From: Breviolum minutum Mf 1.05b.01
Lineage: Eukaryota; Sar; Dinophyceae; Suessiales; Symbiodiniaceae
Length of the DNA stretch: 64,000 nucleotides
Reading direction: 5' to 3'
NCBI GenBank assembly: GCA_000507305.1
Contig: DF241685.1
Coordinates: 1 to 64,000 of the forward strand
Part shown: positions 22,785 through 33,989 of the stretch, one piece after another
How positions within the stretch are numbered: the stretch's first letter is position 1
Layout: the number at the start of each line of letters is the position of its first letter
Position numbers and translations under genes: made by a program
The notes under the pieces: generated by a model
The model's database searches: none
What the model saw: the letters and a program-made list of their open reading frames with translations, nothing else
Told to the model about the DNA's origin: nothing

Positions 22785-22894
22785 TTGGTGGCTCATGGTA
22801 GTTAGTAACTAAGTATAAGTTTGGTTATAACCAAAACTAACCCTTGTAAGTAACCAAACTTACTAACTAGTTACCAACTACCATGATCCACCAA
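22785..22894. repeat. Large foldback (inverted repeat) 3' of a gene
   Basis: Left arm 22785-22827 and right arm 22851-22894 are near-perfect inverse complements (43-44 bases, about 5 differences), loop about 23 bases. The arm begins TTGGTGGCTCATGGTAGTT. It ends 23 bases beyond the minus-strand stop at 22917, so it could fold in that gene's 3' UTR. Related GTGGCTCA.(A/G)GTA words occur at 25.27 and 38.05 kb. Confidence 0.75.
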
Positions 22895-22916
22895 ATATCT
22901 ATACATGTTAAATTTA

Positions 22917-24049
22917 TTACACTGTCATGGTCTTGCCTTTCTTGGGCTTCCACGTGTTAGAAGCCTTGGTGACAGTCTTCTTGGGCTTCTTCATGGCTTT
23001 AGACTTACCGCGCTGTATGCGCTTCATGTCAGGTGATACTAAGTTTGAGACCTGAGGAACAGAAAACACAATGGAATTTGTGGTTATGTAGCACCTATAC
23101 TTGACCAAAAAGGGGTACGTACCAGAGGGGTCTCTTACCTTCATTTACCTACCTGATCTAGAGCATTCTCAGGCTCCGAATCGCTCCAATACCGCTGTCA
23201 ACCGAAAACAAAACTGGCATTAAATTAAAGTACGCTGTGTTTTGTTTTACTAGTTCTGAGAGATAATTGAAGAAACATCTCAACCAGGGTTCCTATAAAA
23301 CCTCTGAAAACTGGGACCAGGTGGGCGAGTTGTGTTTGCCCAGTGGCAATGGAGGAGCGTTTGGCGGCTCGTCGCCAATAGGCGACCAGCGGCGTTGAAG
23401 TAGACCTGGGCACCAGGCGCCGGCACTTGCAGCGTCGAATTTCTGCATATCCAAAAATTCGACAAAATCCAGAATGAGGACAATTCAAAAGAAAACAAAA
23501 CAGAATTCATCTCAAACTCTCAAACTGTGGTCATGTAGTATCAGAATCATATAGATTCATATGGCACATCCAAGGTCCAATCTGGGGTCCACACGATATC
23601 CTTGGTTGCGCATGGTGCCGAGATGCCAATGACAGAGATTGCAGATGCGTTTCCGGTGAAATGATAGTTTTCTTCACCGGCTTTTGCTACCCCTAAAGGC
23701 ACCAAATATTTTTCCATGTATATGTCTTTTGTATATCTATGTTTCTGTACTAAGCTCTTGGGCGTGGATACAACGTTGGTTGAACTGTTGTTTTGATTCA
23801 CCTGACCTGAACTGGACAATGTCCACTTGAAGTACCTTTCTCCAACGTTTCCAAACACGATATGAACTACCTGTAAAAACAAAAACCCAAAAACAAGTGG
23901 GTATTACTCCAAAACGATCAGCCCAATACTAGGATGTTTTTGTCCCAAATCTGTGGGTCCACTTTTGGCCAAGGCTCAGGTTGTTCCTCATCAAAGCGGC
24001 TGGCACGGCCCCCCAGAAGCTTCAGACCTGGAGAAAACGACTTGATCGC
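22917..24049 (-). CDS. Unknown protein, 3' end of gene (5 exons, all phase 0)
   Basis: Exons 23930-24049, 23568-23870, 23302-23442, 23153-23194 and 22917-23051 (TAA stop). Every junction has a GT donor and AG acceptor and every exon is a whole number of codons, so one frame of about 245 residues runs through. The first exon has LLGGRASRFDEEQPEPWPKV; the second is glycosylation-site-rich (NQNNSST, GNAS) and beta-like (VVHIVFGNVGERYFKWTLSS); the third is proline-rich (SPIGDEPPNAPPLPLGKHNS); the fourth is acidic (RYWSDSEPENALDQ); the last is very basic (KRIQRGKSKAMKKPKKTVTK) and could be a nuclear or nucleic-acid-binding tail. The 5' part lies beyond 24.05 kb. Family not recognised. Confidence 0.55.
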
Positions 24050-24099
24050 CTGGTTACACGAGCAAATACAATGGTAATGTATACATATGCATTTTTCAT

Positions 24100-24400
24100 T
24101 TATGTACATGTATTTGTATATTGATGTGTGAATACATACATAGTATATAAATTCCTACATGTATGTTTATACTCTATGTATGCTCTCTATGTATATATAT
24201 ATACTGTAAAAATACTCTATGCTCTATATGTTTGTATACTGTATATAGATATCACGTACATGCATGTATAAACATATATATATACGTATATATCAATGGA
24301 TTCAATCAATAAGTTGATACAAATACGTCTTGATATATATATATATATTAATTATTATGTATATGTATATACAAATTATACATATATCGCACCCGTGCGC
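24100..24400. repeat. TA/CATA microsatellite-rich intron-like sequence
   Basis: Repeated TATATA, CATATA and TGTATA words. Similar short tracts occur near 950-1040, 1965, 3255, 8340, 10690-10860, 11290-11420, 22470-22560, 26640-26700, 42230-42290, 42530-42690, 55550-55740, 56240-56350 and 59160-59300, nearly all between exons. Confidence 0.8.
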
Positions 24401-25528
24401 CTGTGCGTGCAATTTGTTTTTTGTCGGTCTTTCAGGAGCAATTGGTGGAAACACTTGTCTGAAGCATGGAAATGGGCAACAGATTAGCAACCCTTGACTC
24501 ACAGCTGGATCTGACACTTAGTAAGAACGATGCAAAATCCGTAAATCCAATCGTTTCCAAGGATTCAAAAGAAACTGTCAAGTTGGGATAGCTTCATTCC
24601 TTCAGTTCTGGTTTTCAACACACTCGTCAATGCGAAGTAACGACTTAGAAATGAAACCTCCCAAACAGGACTTCCACCAAGACTTCCAAGACTTCAGCCA
24701 TGAAATCTATCCCAAATCAGCGTCAAGCCGAGCGACCGGTACGTTCTGATTCCAAACTTTCCAATTCTTCCTGGTGCAGTCCCGTTGGTCAAAGTCGCTT
24801 TAGATGGTTGAAAAATGACGACACTGAAGGGAGAAAGAGGATGGTTGTAAATTGTAAAGTCATTGAATCATTGCTAATTTGCAAAGCCTAAGTGACAAAG
24901 TCGGCGGGGTTATCGAATATATACGTAGAAAATCATATGGATGAATCAGAATCTTTGTTGAATGTGTGATACCATCATGATTTGCATTCTGCGAAACTTC
25001 TCTCTGTCATGATCAAGGCTTTGTCAGCAATTCTCTGCTACCCTGTCACCAAAAGGGACAGAAGGCAGGCATTCTGATACACTCCTTTTACGAATCATCG
25101 TACCACTTGTTGAGAGGAAAGTCAACCTTGATTTTTTGGATTGAGCCTAAATCAAAAATTCAAAACCTCCTGACCTTGACGCTGAGCAGGCACTCTTTCC
25201 CGCACGAAGTAACTCTGTTTCACACCTATAGACTTAAAATTTGAAGGAAAATTGAGCTTCTGTACACAATAATCAGTGGCTCATAGTACTCAGTGGCTAG
25301 TAATTATCTAACTACTTCGTAAGCCGGGCTATACCCCCCCTTTTTGCCGCCTCCCCAAATCATTTTAAAAAAATCAAATATGCACCTCTTCAAGGTCATG
25401 AGTCAGTGTTACTTAGTCACCAAGAGTACCATCAGCCACGTTGTAAAATCACCCCTCTGAGGGCACCACTTTGGGCAGCCGAAAAAAAAACAAAAGAATC
25501 GCGATGTCCCAATGTCAGAGCTTCGCAT

Positions 25529-27885
25529 CTATCGCCTCTGCTTTTTGAGGCGAATGAAATTGTCTGTATCGTCAGGGGCCCAGACTTGATCGCCATTCTC
25601 CAACTGAATGCGGTAAGGATTGCCTTCATCCCAAAGCTTCACAATCTTGCCACCAGACCAGGTACCAATATTGGCCTCAACAACGTCACCCACGTTGAAA
25701 CGTGGCTCTGTGACTTTGCAAGCCATGAAGTTTTCTTCCAAATCTGCCCTGTCTAAGTTCTTGCCGATAAAGACAAATCTGCAACTGCGAGTTTCTCCCT
25801 CCTTCCATTTGAACTCTTCTTGAAATCCGCCACTAAAGAGCATATGAACACCTTGGAAAACAAACTTGGTATCCATGCCCTTGCAAGCCAGCACGCCTTT
25901 GTAACGGAACATGTCTGAAGCCTTGGTTTGCAGCATAACTCTCAACCAACGCTCCAATCTGTTTACATTGAGCTCACCGTCGAACTTGAAGCTGATGGAA
26001 CCTGGGCGATGAGCCATGTTTGAGCCAGCGAAAAAGTGTTCGCTTTTATCGCCGGGGTAGAAAGGGTGCCCAAAAAAATGCAAGCCAAGAGACTTACCCG
26101 TTGATCATGTTCGTGTTCACCTTCTGTATCCATAAACTCTGGGTCCATCTCTAAGACACGATCCAGAGAGAAGGCACTGATATTGATGAGTTTTTTGGGT
26201 TCCACCTTGCTGTACCTTGGATTTGTGCATCTTCAAGATGGTTAAGCACTTAAGCACCAACAAAATATGTCCAATTCATGAAAGCAAAAATGGTAAAGAA
26301 AAAAAAAAGTGGTGTTTCATCCAATCAAAGAAGCTGAGATCGGATGATTTCAGCTGATGAATTGATCTTCTTCACAGATGCCTCCACCTCTTTCAGCTGT
26401 TCTTCATCGACCAAGTCCGTTTTGTTCAAAATGATACGATCCGCAAAGGCGATTTGCTCAACGCTCTCATTCTCAACTCCTAACATGGCGTGGAAAGGTG
26501 AAGTTTCACGATCAGACAAGCTTTCTCTGGGTGGTTGACGGCAGTGTTTCTTCATGTTTCCTTCAACCTTAAAAGAAAACAGGGATTTTTTAACGATTTT
26601 TCAGTGCTCGTGAAATCTGTTTGGATTTTCGGTGCCCATCTCCAAAAAACTATGTATATGTAAATACATATATATATATATATAGATATAGATAATACTG
26701 TACATGATAATACCACTCCTTCTGGCTTCTCTTCCTGCAAATGTTGGATGATGTGCTTGGCATCAACCACGGTAATGATTCCATCCAATGTGTAATTCTC
26801 CTCGATATCATCATCCACAAAAAAAGTCTGAGCTACTGGTGCCGGGTCTGCCAAGCCAGTGGTTTCAATGATGACACCTGGGAGCCCCAGGGCCCCAAAG
26901 GAGCTGGGGAGCATTTTTTTGCCCTGCGATGAAAAAGGATGAAAATATGGAAAAATGTTATCTGTCAATAGGACCTTCTTCGAAACAAAGCCATGCTGAT
27001 GTTGCATTGTTACATTTCCAAAGGACCCCTACAGACCCACCAAGCCCCTTTCGTTTCGAAGATCTAGAATGTTGATTTGACACTTAGCTTCAAGCCGCAA
27101 ATAGTTCCAATACTTGACGCAAGCAACCAGGGTGAACTGGATACTAAGTACTACGGGTGTTTCTTGCAATGCTTGTATCACTGTATCCCGGAATCCCCAA
27201 ATCCTGTAGAATCATATTACTTGCATATGTTTACCGAATCTATCTACGCGTGTCTGAGTGGGCATGTATACGCAAACCATCAATTCTCAGGGGTTGCTTG
27301 AGAAAATAAATGAAATAAGGAGCAAAAAAAGCAAAATCCTTTGACATTCATGCTGCCTAGAAACCATCAATGGAATCCAGCTTCCCTTTCAGGCGCTTCA
27401 AAACCTTCACAAGATCACCTCGTACCGTACAACAGATGCAACCATTCATCACCTTGTGGGGCGAGGGGAAAATCTTGGGGACATCTGGGACAACATGGAA
27501 CAAGGGAATCTTTGGCTCTATATAATACTCCAAAGGTAATAAAAATGTGGACAATAACTTCTGATCATGAAACGCTTGGAAAATCCGTGGTGGTTTGGAT
27601 CCATTTTTGGACCTATGCTTTCAGTTGATGTTTGGTAGCAAATCTTGATGCTCAACATGGAAGTTGCTCGTTTGAAAAAATGGGATCTTTATTGCACACC
27701 TCAATGATCTGCTCTTCAGAGTCCTCTTTGATGATGTTCTCATCTACACCAACCTCACCGAACTCGTTCTCAATGATGGCAAATTTCATGCCATGATCTG
27801 GGGATGTTAATACATGATTCAGCAGCGTTGTCTTGCCGGAACCCAGAAAACCAGTAAGTACTGTCACTGGCACTTTTTTCGGCAT
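25529..27885 (-). CDS. CobW/COG0523 family GTP-dependent metal chaperone with C-terminal SH3/Tudor-like domain
   Basis: Exons 27700-27885, 27365-27452, 26719-26877, 26335-26479, 26098-26215 and 25529-26001 (TAG stop), about 389 residues. Family: G3E GTPases of the CobW/ZNG1 group bind zinc or another divalent metal and pass it to client metalloenzymes using GTP hydrolysis, in the cytosol or plastid. Seen directly: Walker [11 protein letters not shown] (residues 13-22), the metal-binding CxCC in [12 protein letters not shown] (67-70), the switch region [18 protein letters not shown], the guanine-specificity motif LNKTDL, a short HEHD histidine stretch, and the C-terminal CobW domain ([27 protein letters not shown]). 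About 45 residues then form [20 protein letters not shown] and an acidic/aromatic end, an SH3/Tudor-like fold common in algal proteins. The exon 3 to 4 donor is GA and exon 4 to 5 is GC. The exon 5 to 6 junction is one base off any GT-AG solution. Start ATG directly follows an acceptor, so an N-terminal extension upstream is likely. Confidence 0.93.
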
Positions 27886-28058
27886 CTGACACAAAGGTCA
27901 AAGATTTCAGTGAAGTCACGAGACAACCACCACAATGAGCAAAACTTGAGCCGCAAAGAAAGAGGCAGTGACTCAGTGAACAGTTCCAACTTCCAACTAT
28001 ATTGGAAAGCTCCAACATGATGTTCTCGGAAAGAACAAAGCAAATCACACAACCTTGC

Positions 28059-28128
28059 CTGTGCCTGCGCTTTGCGCTGGCGCAACTCGGCCCCCTCATC
28101 CTGAGGAGGAGCAGCGTGTCGGAAGCGT
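28059..28128 (-). CDS. Probable upstream (N-terminal) exon of the CobW-family gene
   Basis: The frame reads RFRHAAPPQDEGAELRQRKA QAQ and ends at CACAG|GCAAGG, a GC donor with good consensus, in phase 0, which matches the ATG-beginning exon at 27885. This would add a basic, Ala/Gln-rich N-terminal extension, perhaps part of a targeting region. A further possible 5' exon around 28305-28370 includes YTMDLLRRCE. Alternatively translation starts at 27885 and this is 5' UTR. Confidence 0.35.
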
Positions 28129-28676
28129 CTGGGTTTCAAAACTGAGCAATTGATCCAGCTCAATCTGAAAGCCAATCAGCTGGATTTCATCTTTCTGATA
28201 GTCCCTGAGTCATCGTAAGACATACCAAAAGTTGTTACAAAGATCTTGAAAGTGTAAATAAGTACATCAATGTGTAGGGAATTTTGGCATTTCCCTTCCC
28301 ACCCTTTCACAGCGACGCAACAGATCCATGGTGTACGGTGCCTGTATGGCCCGTATGTGATCAGCCAACAAGCATGATAGCCTAGGCTGTCTGCGGCTTT
28401 TTTCACTGGCAGCTGAGGCTCTTGACTTTGGAAATGAAAAAGCAAATCTTTTTGAAATGATACAGCATGTTGGCTGGTCTGGAGACATCTCTTTTGGCTG
28501 AAATGAGAAAGACTCTGAAGGATCTTCACTGAAGCTGGAAGTGACAAACACCAAGAACAATCCTCGACACACTAGCGTTTAGACTTCAGCGTTCTAGACA
28601 AATTTATGCATTTCACCAAGCCCAAACGTCAGAATTTGGAATCCAGTCATTGAAGAATTTGGATTAAAGATGTCAC

Positions 28677-28753
28677 CTGAGTCAACAGGACCTTCACTTC
28701 TTCTACCCATCTCTTTTTGCATCTCAGGTGACGGATCCAGATGCTGAGCTTGC
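28677..28753 (-). CDS. Candidate exon, unknown protein
   Basis: A CTAG|GC acceptor and an ACTCAG|GTGACA donor frame 25 codons: KLSIWIRHLRCKKRWVEEVK VLLTQ, phase 1 in and phase 0 out. A second frame over the same bases is also open (AQHLDPSPEMQKEMGRRSEG), so the choice is not certain. Confidence 0.35.
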
Positions 28754-29599
28754 CTAGGTGTGTAAGGGATCACCAGGGGACACAGGCAACAATAGGATCT
28801 TTCAAGCACCATGGTTCAAAGGCTTCGTTTGGGTTTGGGCTTCTTAGACAATGTAAAACTGAGGGAGAATGCAATATTGGCATGAAATGCTCTCAAAAAA
28901 AATGGATGAACACTGTACACTGGGTTCCTTTCTTCACCAAAAAATCAAATCTTCTTCCAGGTCTCAATAACGAAACCACAAACCTTTCCTCAAGTTTCAC
29001 CCAACGCCTGAACGCATCAAATGGCCGTTGCAAAGCTTGTATCTGACAAAGGGTTTTTTGTTGGACTGCCAGCTAATTTTGAGGAACAGCCATATCGTTT
29101 CCACCCAACGCGCAGTTTCTATCTTTGGTCCCGCGCTCCCTCAGTGGTACGCCAGCGAACACGACCTGGAGATCATTGCTTTTAATGTGTTTGTGGCTTT
29201 GTCAAAATATTTACGTGTAAAGCGTTAACAAGCAAACACAGTCTATAGTTGAGTGTCTCATATCCACACCCCATCATATCCAATCATATGCCCAGCAAAG
29301 TGTGGGTGTTTTCGGAGTAAAGTTTAAGTCGCCTTCACCCATGGGGTAGTCAACGAGAGAGACTGGAAATCACAAAACATGCAACTTGGTGGGAAGCATT
29401 CACATCACCACTTGCTGCATCTTGTGTTGCGGGCCGCTCTTGTAGCTTGCATGTAAGTACGGTGGACCGGCGCATCAGGCTAGAAATGTTGCTGGCTTAA
29501 CAACAAATAAAGGAAGTTTTAAGCATCAAAATCGCAAATTGCACCACTTGCAAACTGGAAAAGATCCATCTTTGAACAGGAAACCAAGTTCATGTCCGC

Positions 29600-29706
29600 C
29601 TTCCACAGACCACAGGCCACCGGGCGGGTCTGTAACATGGCATCGCGTTGCGCGCTTGCTCCATGCTGTAGAGCCAATAGTCTCGAATCTCATCTCCAGA
29701 AAAATC
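29600..29706 (-). CDS. Candidate exon, unknown protein
   Basis: Textbook dinoflagellate-style exon: CCCAG|GAT acceptor and TGGAAG|GCGGAC (GC) donor around 35 codons, DFSGDEIRDYWLYSMEQARN and AMPCYRPARWPVVCG. Two other frames are open over part of it. Family unknown. Confidence 0.4.
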
Positions 29707-29818
29707 CTGGGAGCGGTCGTTGACGGTGCATGGCTTGTGATAATGCGAGTTTCTGAATGGTGGCACATCTTTTCATGTCAATTGTATGTGTATATATAAA
29801 TATACATGAGGATATGTG

Positions 29819-29836
<18 letters not shown>

Positions 29837-29853
<17 letters not shown>

Positions 29854-30160
29854 TGTTGATGATGTTGATGTTGCTTTGTTTGTTGATTTATTGGCTGTAT
29901 GTTCTGCTGGTGTTTTTAGTGATTGGTTATTTCATGTTGCAAGTGCTTAGTTTTATGTTCCGTATTTCTGGAGGATACGTTTTTTGGCTGCAGTGAGTCT
30001 GTTGTGTGGTGTAGCTGGGTTAGGTTATTGGTTGTAATGGTGTTTGTTGAGTTATTGGTGCGCGGTATACTTTTGATTTTTTGTTTTGCTGTTTTATGTA
30101 TAATTTTTGTAAGTGATTCATTTGTTCTTTTTCGTTGTAGTTTTTTTACGTGATTGTGCT
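29837..30160. repeat. GT microsatellite and G/T-rich degenerate tract (plus strand)
   Basis: Begins with a (GT)n run at about 29837-29855 and continues as T/G-rich sequence with TTGTTGATG-like words to about 30160. The frame MVISCCK... on the plus strand is a composition artefact. Confidence 0.7.
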
Positions 30161-30192
30161 GTATTTCGGAGGTTTGTCTAAAGGATTGCGTT

Positions 30193-30534
30193 TTAGCGGG
30201 TGTCTGTCATGTTTTTTGGTTTTTGGCGGAGCGGGCCAAAAATTGGGACCAAAATAGGGCCCCTAAAGCTACATTGGGTTTTCGTTGGCAAAGTTTTGGG
30301 TCCCATTTGCGCAAACTGCTGAACAAATGTTGGAGGCAGGAACATAGCCAAACTCTCGGCAAGGGCCCTCAGCGACAGGTCATCATTCAGAACATTCCTT
30401 TCAAGAATGCAGATGTTGCTTTCAAAACAGTTGGCTGCGGCTACTGCTTGCCAGCAGCATATAGTGAAGCAGATTGCAGTGCCAATAGCACCCATCACCC
30501 ACACACCCAGTTTTTGATTCATGTATCTATTCAT
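30193..30534 (-). CDS. Candidate exon with signal anchor or signal peptide
   Basis: A 113-codon minus frame contains an ATG at about 30522 followed by KLGVWVMGAIGTAICFTICC and WQAVAAANC, a hydrophobic signal or anchor, then a soluble part (ERNVLNDDLSLRALAESLAM, FLPPTFVQQFAQ). It may be a first exon of a secreted or membrane protein. The last 35 codons could be intron. No family recognised. Confidence 0.35.
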   Translation of the reverse strand: MNRYMNQKLGVWVMGAIGTAICFTICCWQAVAAANCFESNICILERNVLNDDLSLRALAESLAMFLPPTFVQQFAQMGPKTLPTKTQCSFRGPILVPIFGPLRQKPKNMTDTR

Positions 30535-31275
30535 CTACTTAAATAGACCTATATATACACTGGCTGAAGTATATACATATAATATAAATATAAATCATAC
30601 ATACTACCTTTTTGGGGGTAAGTCACCTGATATCGCTCTAATTAACCAGAAGTGATATCAGATTGCCACAGAAAATACATGCCCAATGATCATATACTTC
30701 AGAAGACTTACACATTTCACCAAACCGTCGAAATGGTGGCCTTTTCAAAGTCCGGTGGAATGCAACGGAGAACCATGTTGTGGATAAAAGTGGCGAAATT
30801 CCCACAGTCTTTGTCTCCAGGTTCGAGTGACAAAATCCAATGTTTCATTGCTGGATTGAATTATGTTATTTCACCAATCTGGAAAATCTGATCTCAAGGA
30901 AATTGCCATTCTCTAACTTTGTGCTGTCTCCAACAACACATGGTTGGAAGATTGAACAGGACCAACTTTGCTGTTCCATACCCAAACTTCTAGCCCATAC
31001 TGGGATATTGCCAGGAAATCAATCCATGAGGAAGTGCACAAATAGAAATGGGTCATGACCAGTTGACCAGCAATTCACACCACCTTCCAAGACTACCTCT
31101 AACCCCCGTCCACGCCTTGCTGTATTTGCAGACGATCCTGAAAACCAGAACTAGATGGTCATGTCTTGCACAAAATAAAAAATAAAAATAAAAAAACTGG
31201 AGGGGTTCGAAGGACCAGGATGGGACTTTGGATGATTTTGGGGGGTACAATCTTCTGAAAGGAAAGGTGATTTGC

Positions 31276-31530
31276 TCATTCAGTTTTTGGGAGGTTGGTA
31301 GTCCATGTTGAATTTCCGTGTAGACCGCTCGCACACTCCAGACCCGGAAATTTTGAGATTTCCTTGTCTGGAGATTCAGTAGAAGAGGGTGGTGTTCCCC
31401 ATCTTTTCAGGGCTGTATTGCAGCTCATACGGCAACTTAGGATGTAGCTTCTTAGATTCCAAACCTTGAATGTTGCATTGGCAGTTCGGTTCATGGATTC
31501 CACAGCTTCCATTTGTTTCACGGGCAAAAG
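31276..31530 (-). CDS. Candidate exon(s), frame unresolved
   Basis: Two minus frames are open: one gives AVESMNRTANATFK into a GTTTGG donor, the other NGSCGIHEPNCQCNIQ, cysteine-rich. Coding-like composition but the correct frame cannot be chosen from sequence alone. Confidence 0.2.
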   Translation of the reverse strand, partial: LLPVKQMEAVESMNRTANATFKVWNLRSYILSCRMSCNTALKRWGTPPSSTESPDKEISKFPGLECASGLHGNSTWTTNLPKTE

Positions 31531-33075
31531 CAAAATGAAGTTTCATGGTATTCATGATCACTAATGGTCCTGCTGATGTTTGATGCCTCTTGTCACATTG
31601 ATTGATTTTAAAGTATCCAATTTCAACACTTCATCGAAATAGCATGCGGTCATGGCAAATTGTTTTTCAGGGCCATCCACTGGAATCAGGACGATCATTT
31701 TCAAGAAGCTCATGATGTTCTGTTCTTTCAATCTTAGGGCTCTACTGAAAAACTAGACCGACTGCGATTATCCCTTTGACATCAATCTGCTAGGGTGAAA
31801 ACATGCAAGCATACAACCAAGTCAATGGCCCATACATCATTGGACCATCACACAGCCCTTCTCTTCGTTCCTAAAATCCCAGGCACTCCGGGTAGGTGCA
31901 AACGGTACCATCTTCCGGGTCAATCTTAACCTGTGACATGGTAGATCAAAACATGTTGGCAAAAAATGAAATGGTTCTCAAGTGGTGACTTAAAATGAAA
32001 TAGTCCAAACAAAAACTCATTTGGAGCTGCTAATAGATATACGAAACTGCGTATGCGATTGTATGCAAACATACATATTTAGAAATTAGAAATACATACA
32101 AGGAAGATCCTTATGTTCCTCCTCACTACTGTGACTATCACATTACAAACATGCATAAACTCCTCGTCTATATTTGCATCTCCTTATGACGCCTTTCCCC
32201 AGCAAGAAGTATGTTGAGATGCCAGGGATCGTATATGGTTTAAACCTGGGTGAATGATCGGAGTCAGTTTTCGGTGTTGAAAATATGGAGAGAGGATACA
32301 GAACAATCCAAACCTTGCAATGCCACACCTGCAAAAACAAGACTAAAAGTCCAGTATTCCTGCTATTGTAAAGCAATCACTAGGGTAAGAGAACCAAATT
32401 TCTTGTCATCATTCTTAGCATGATATCATCATGCTTTAATTTTTAGTTACAACCTGTTGCTGATCTGGCTTCTCCCGTCACCTTCCACGACCACCAAACC
32501 CTTCCTGTGTGGAAACCGCCCGAATCCGTCCTTTGGTTCGACAGCTTGATGTTCCGCCAGGCCCAGGAAGCGAATCAACAAGTCCTGCAAAAAGCTTGAA
32601 GAAACAAAAACAACTCAGGAATTGTATAGCAAGAAGATTTTATCATGTAATTTGAATGACAAGATTTTTTATGAGTAAAGTTCAATGAATAGAACTTCGG
32701 ATTGGCCCGGGCCAGGGCAGTACTTGTGAACAAGAATTGGAGTCACCAAGCACAAAACCTGGGGTTCATCTGAATCATGCCGAATGATGAAACCAACCCT
32801 GAGATTATGTGTTAAATGGTCCTAAGCCCGTGGAGCTTTCAAGATGTGTGGTTTTTGGGATCTTGTCAGATAGGATCACCTTTTTTTCGTCGCCATGTGC
32901 TGGACGTTTGAAACATCTTTGAAGGCAACCTGGGTTCCCCAAAAATAAAGCCAATTGGTACACCCTTCAGACTTCCAACCTTTCAGAGATCCTTGCCACA
33001 CGGGTTACCAAACAAGCCACCCTCACTTGAGATGTTGGGCAACAGTGATTGGTTAACCTACGGAAAGCTACTGAC

Positions 33076-33200
33076 CGAAGATATCCTGTACCATCTGTTT
33101 TCCTGTGCAAAAAGGGGATATTATCCATATCCACTGGTGCAGGATTTCTTCTGACAACAGTATACCAAGGGGACATCATCATCCTCCAGCTGGCAGGTGC
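33076..33200 (-). CDS. Two candidate very short exons (35 and 27 nt)
   Basis: Exon 33166-33200 (ACAG|GC to CCTTG|GTATAC) reads TCQLEDDDVPL; exon 33076-33102 (CACAG|G to TCTTCG|GTCAGT) reads ENRWYRISS. Both are phase 0 at the join. If real, the second is a 27-nt microexon like that in the DTD gene. Support rests on splice signals only. Confidence 0.3.
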
Positions 33201-33299
33201 CTGTTACAGTACAGTATTTGGGAAGGACAACCTATTCATCTGCAGAAAGAAAGCCTTGGTTACCAGTGATTCACCACAAGATCAAAAACATCATCCATG

Positions 33300-33521
33300 C
33301 AAGCACAACTCAACTTGCAGGGAGGCCCCATTTCTCCGGGCCAAAATCTTGGGAGATGCTAAAAAGACAAATCTTCTTGGACCTTGGAGTACATGAAGCT
33401 CCCTTCCTCTCCAAGCTACCCAGGCCCCTCACCATCTCACCATGTTTCACCAGTCCAGGCCCCAGGTCTGCGGCTCTGAGGCTTCTGGAAAGCGTGGGCG
33501 CTCGGAGCGCTCGGCGTTCTC
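33300..33521 (-). CDS. Candidate exon, basic protein segment
   Basis: From a GCATAG|G acceptor the frame stays open for about 72 codons: ERRALRAPTLSRSLRAADLG, PGLVKHGEMVRGLGSLERKG, then SKKICLFSISQDFGPEKWGL. The 3' end is not fixed. A 141-codon plus-strand frame over the same bases (33197-33622) is probably its shadow, though I cannot exclude the reverse. Confidence 0.35.
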
Positions 33522-33843
33522 CTATGCATCGTTGTGCATATGATGTGCATGATACATACAGAATGGTTGGTGAGTCCTGGATCTTTCGGGTTGAGAATTA
33601 CAGTAGATTATATACACTATGACTGTGACTCTATGACGCTTGATACTAAGGGGCAAAACACATCCTGCATCATCCTGCAAAAGTAAGATGATGCCCCTTG
33701 AAAGCTTACAAGAATAATGCCCTGTACGTTCGTAAGTGTAAAGTTGGAAAAGCTTATGCAACTTTCTAAATAGTGGATGAGATGTGCCTCATCTTGGATT
33801 CAGAAATCGATGATTTTCCATCCTGAAGTGGATTGCCTTTGAC

Positions 33844-33989
33844 CTGCCTGCGGTCTTGGAGCCTTCTGTTTTTGGCCGACAAACCTTCGCAACCTTCCAC
33901 CCCTGTGGTTTGGAAAAGGTTAGAACAACTTCCTTGGAACAAGCTTTGTAGTGATGTTGTCAACATTGATTCTTCGTCGTAGCAACCCA
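33844..33989 (-). CDS. Candidate exon, unknown protein
   Basis: An AATAG acceptor and a GGCAG|GTCAAA donor bound 48 codons: CYDEESMLTTSLQSLFQGSC, SNLFQTTGVEGCEGLSAKNR, RLQDRRQ, phase 0 out. Polar, protein-like composition and the only open minus frame. Family unknown. Confidence 0.4.
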
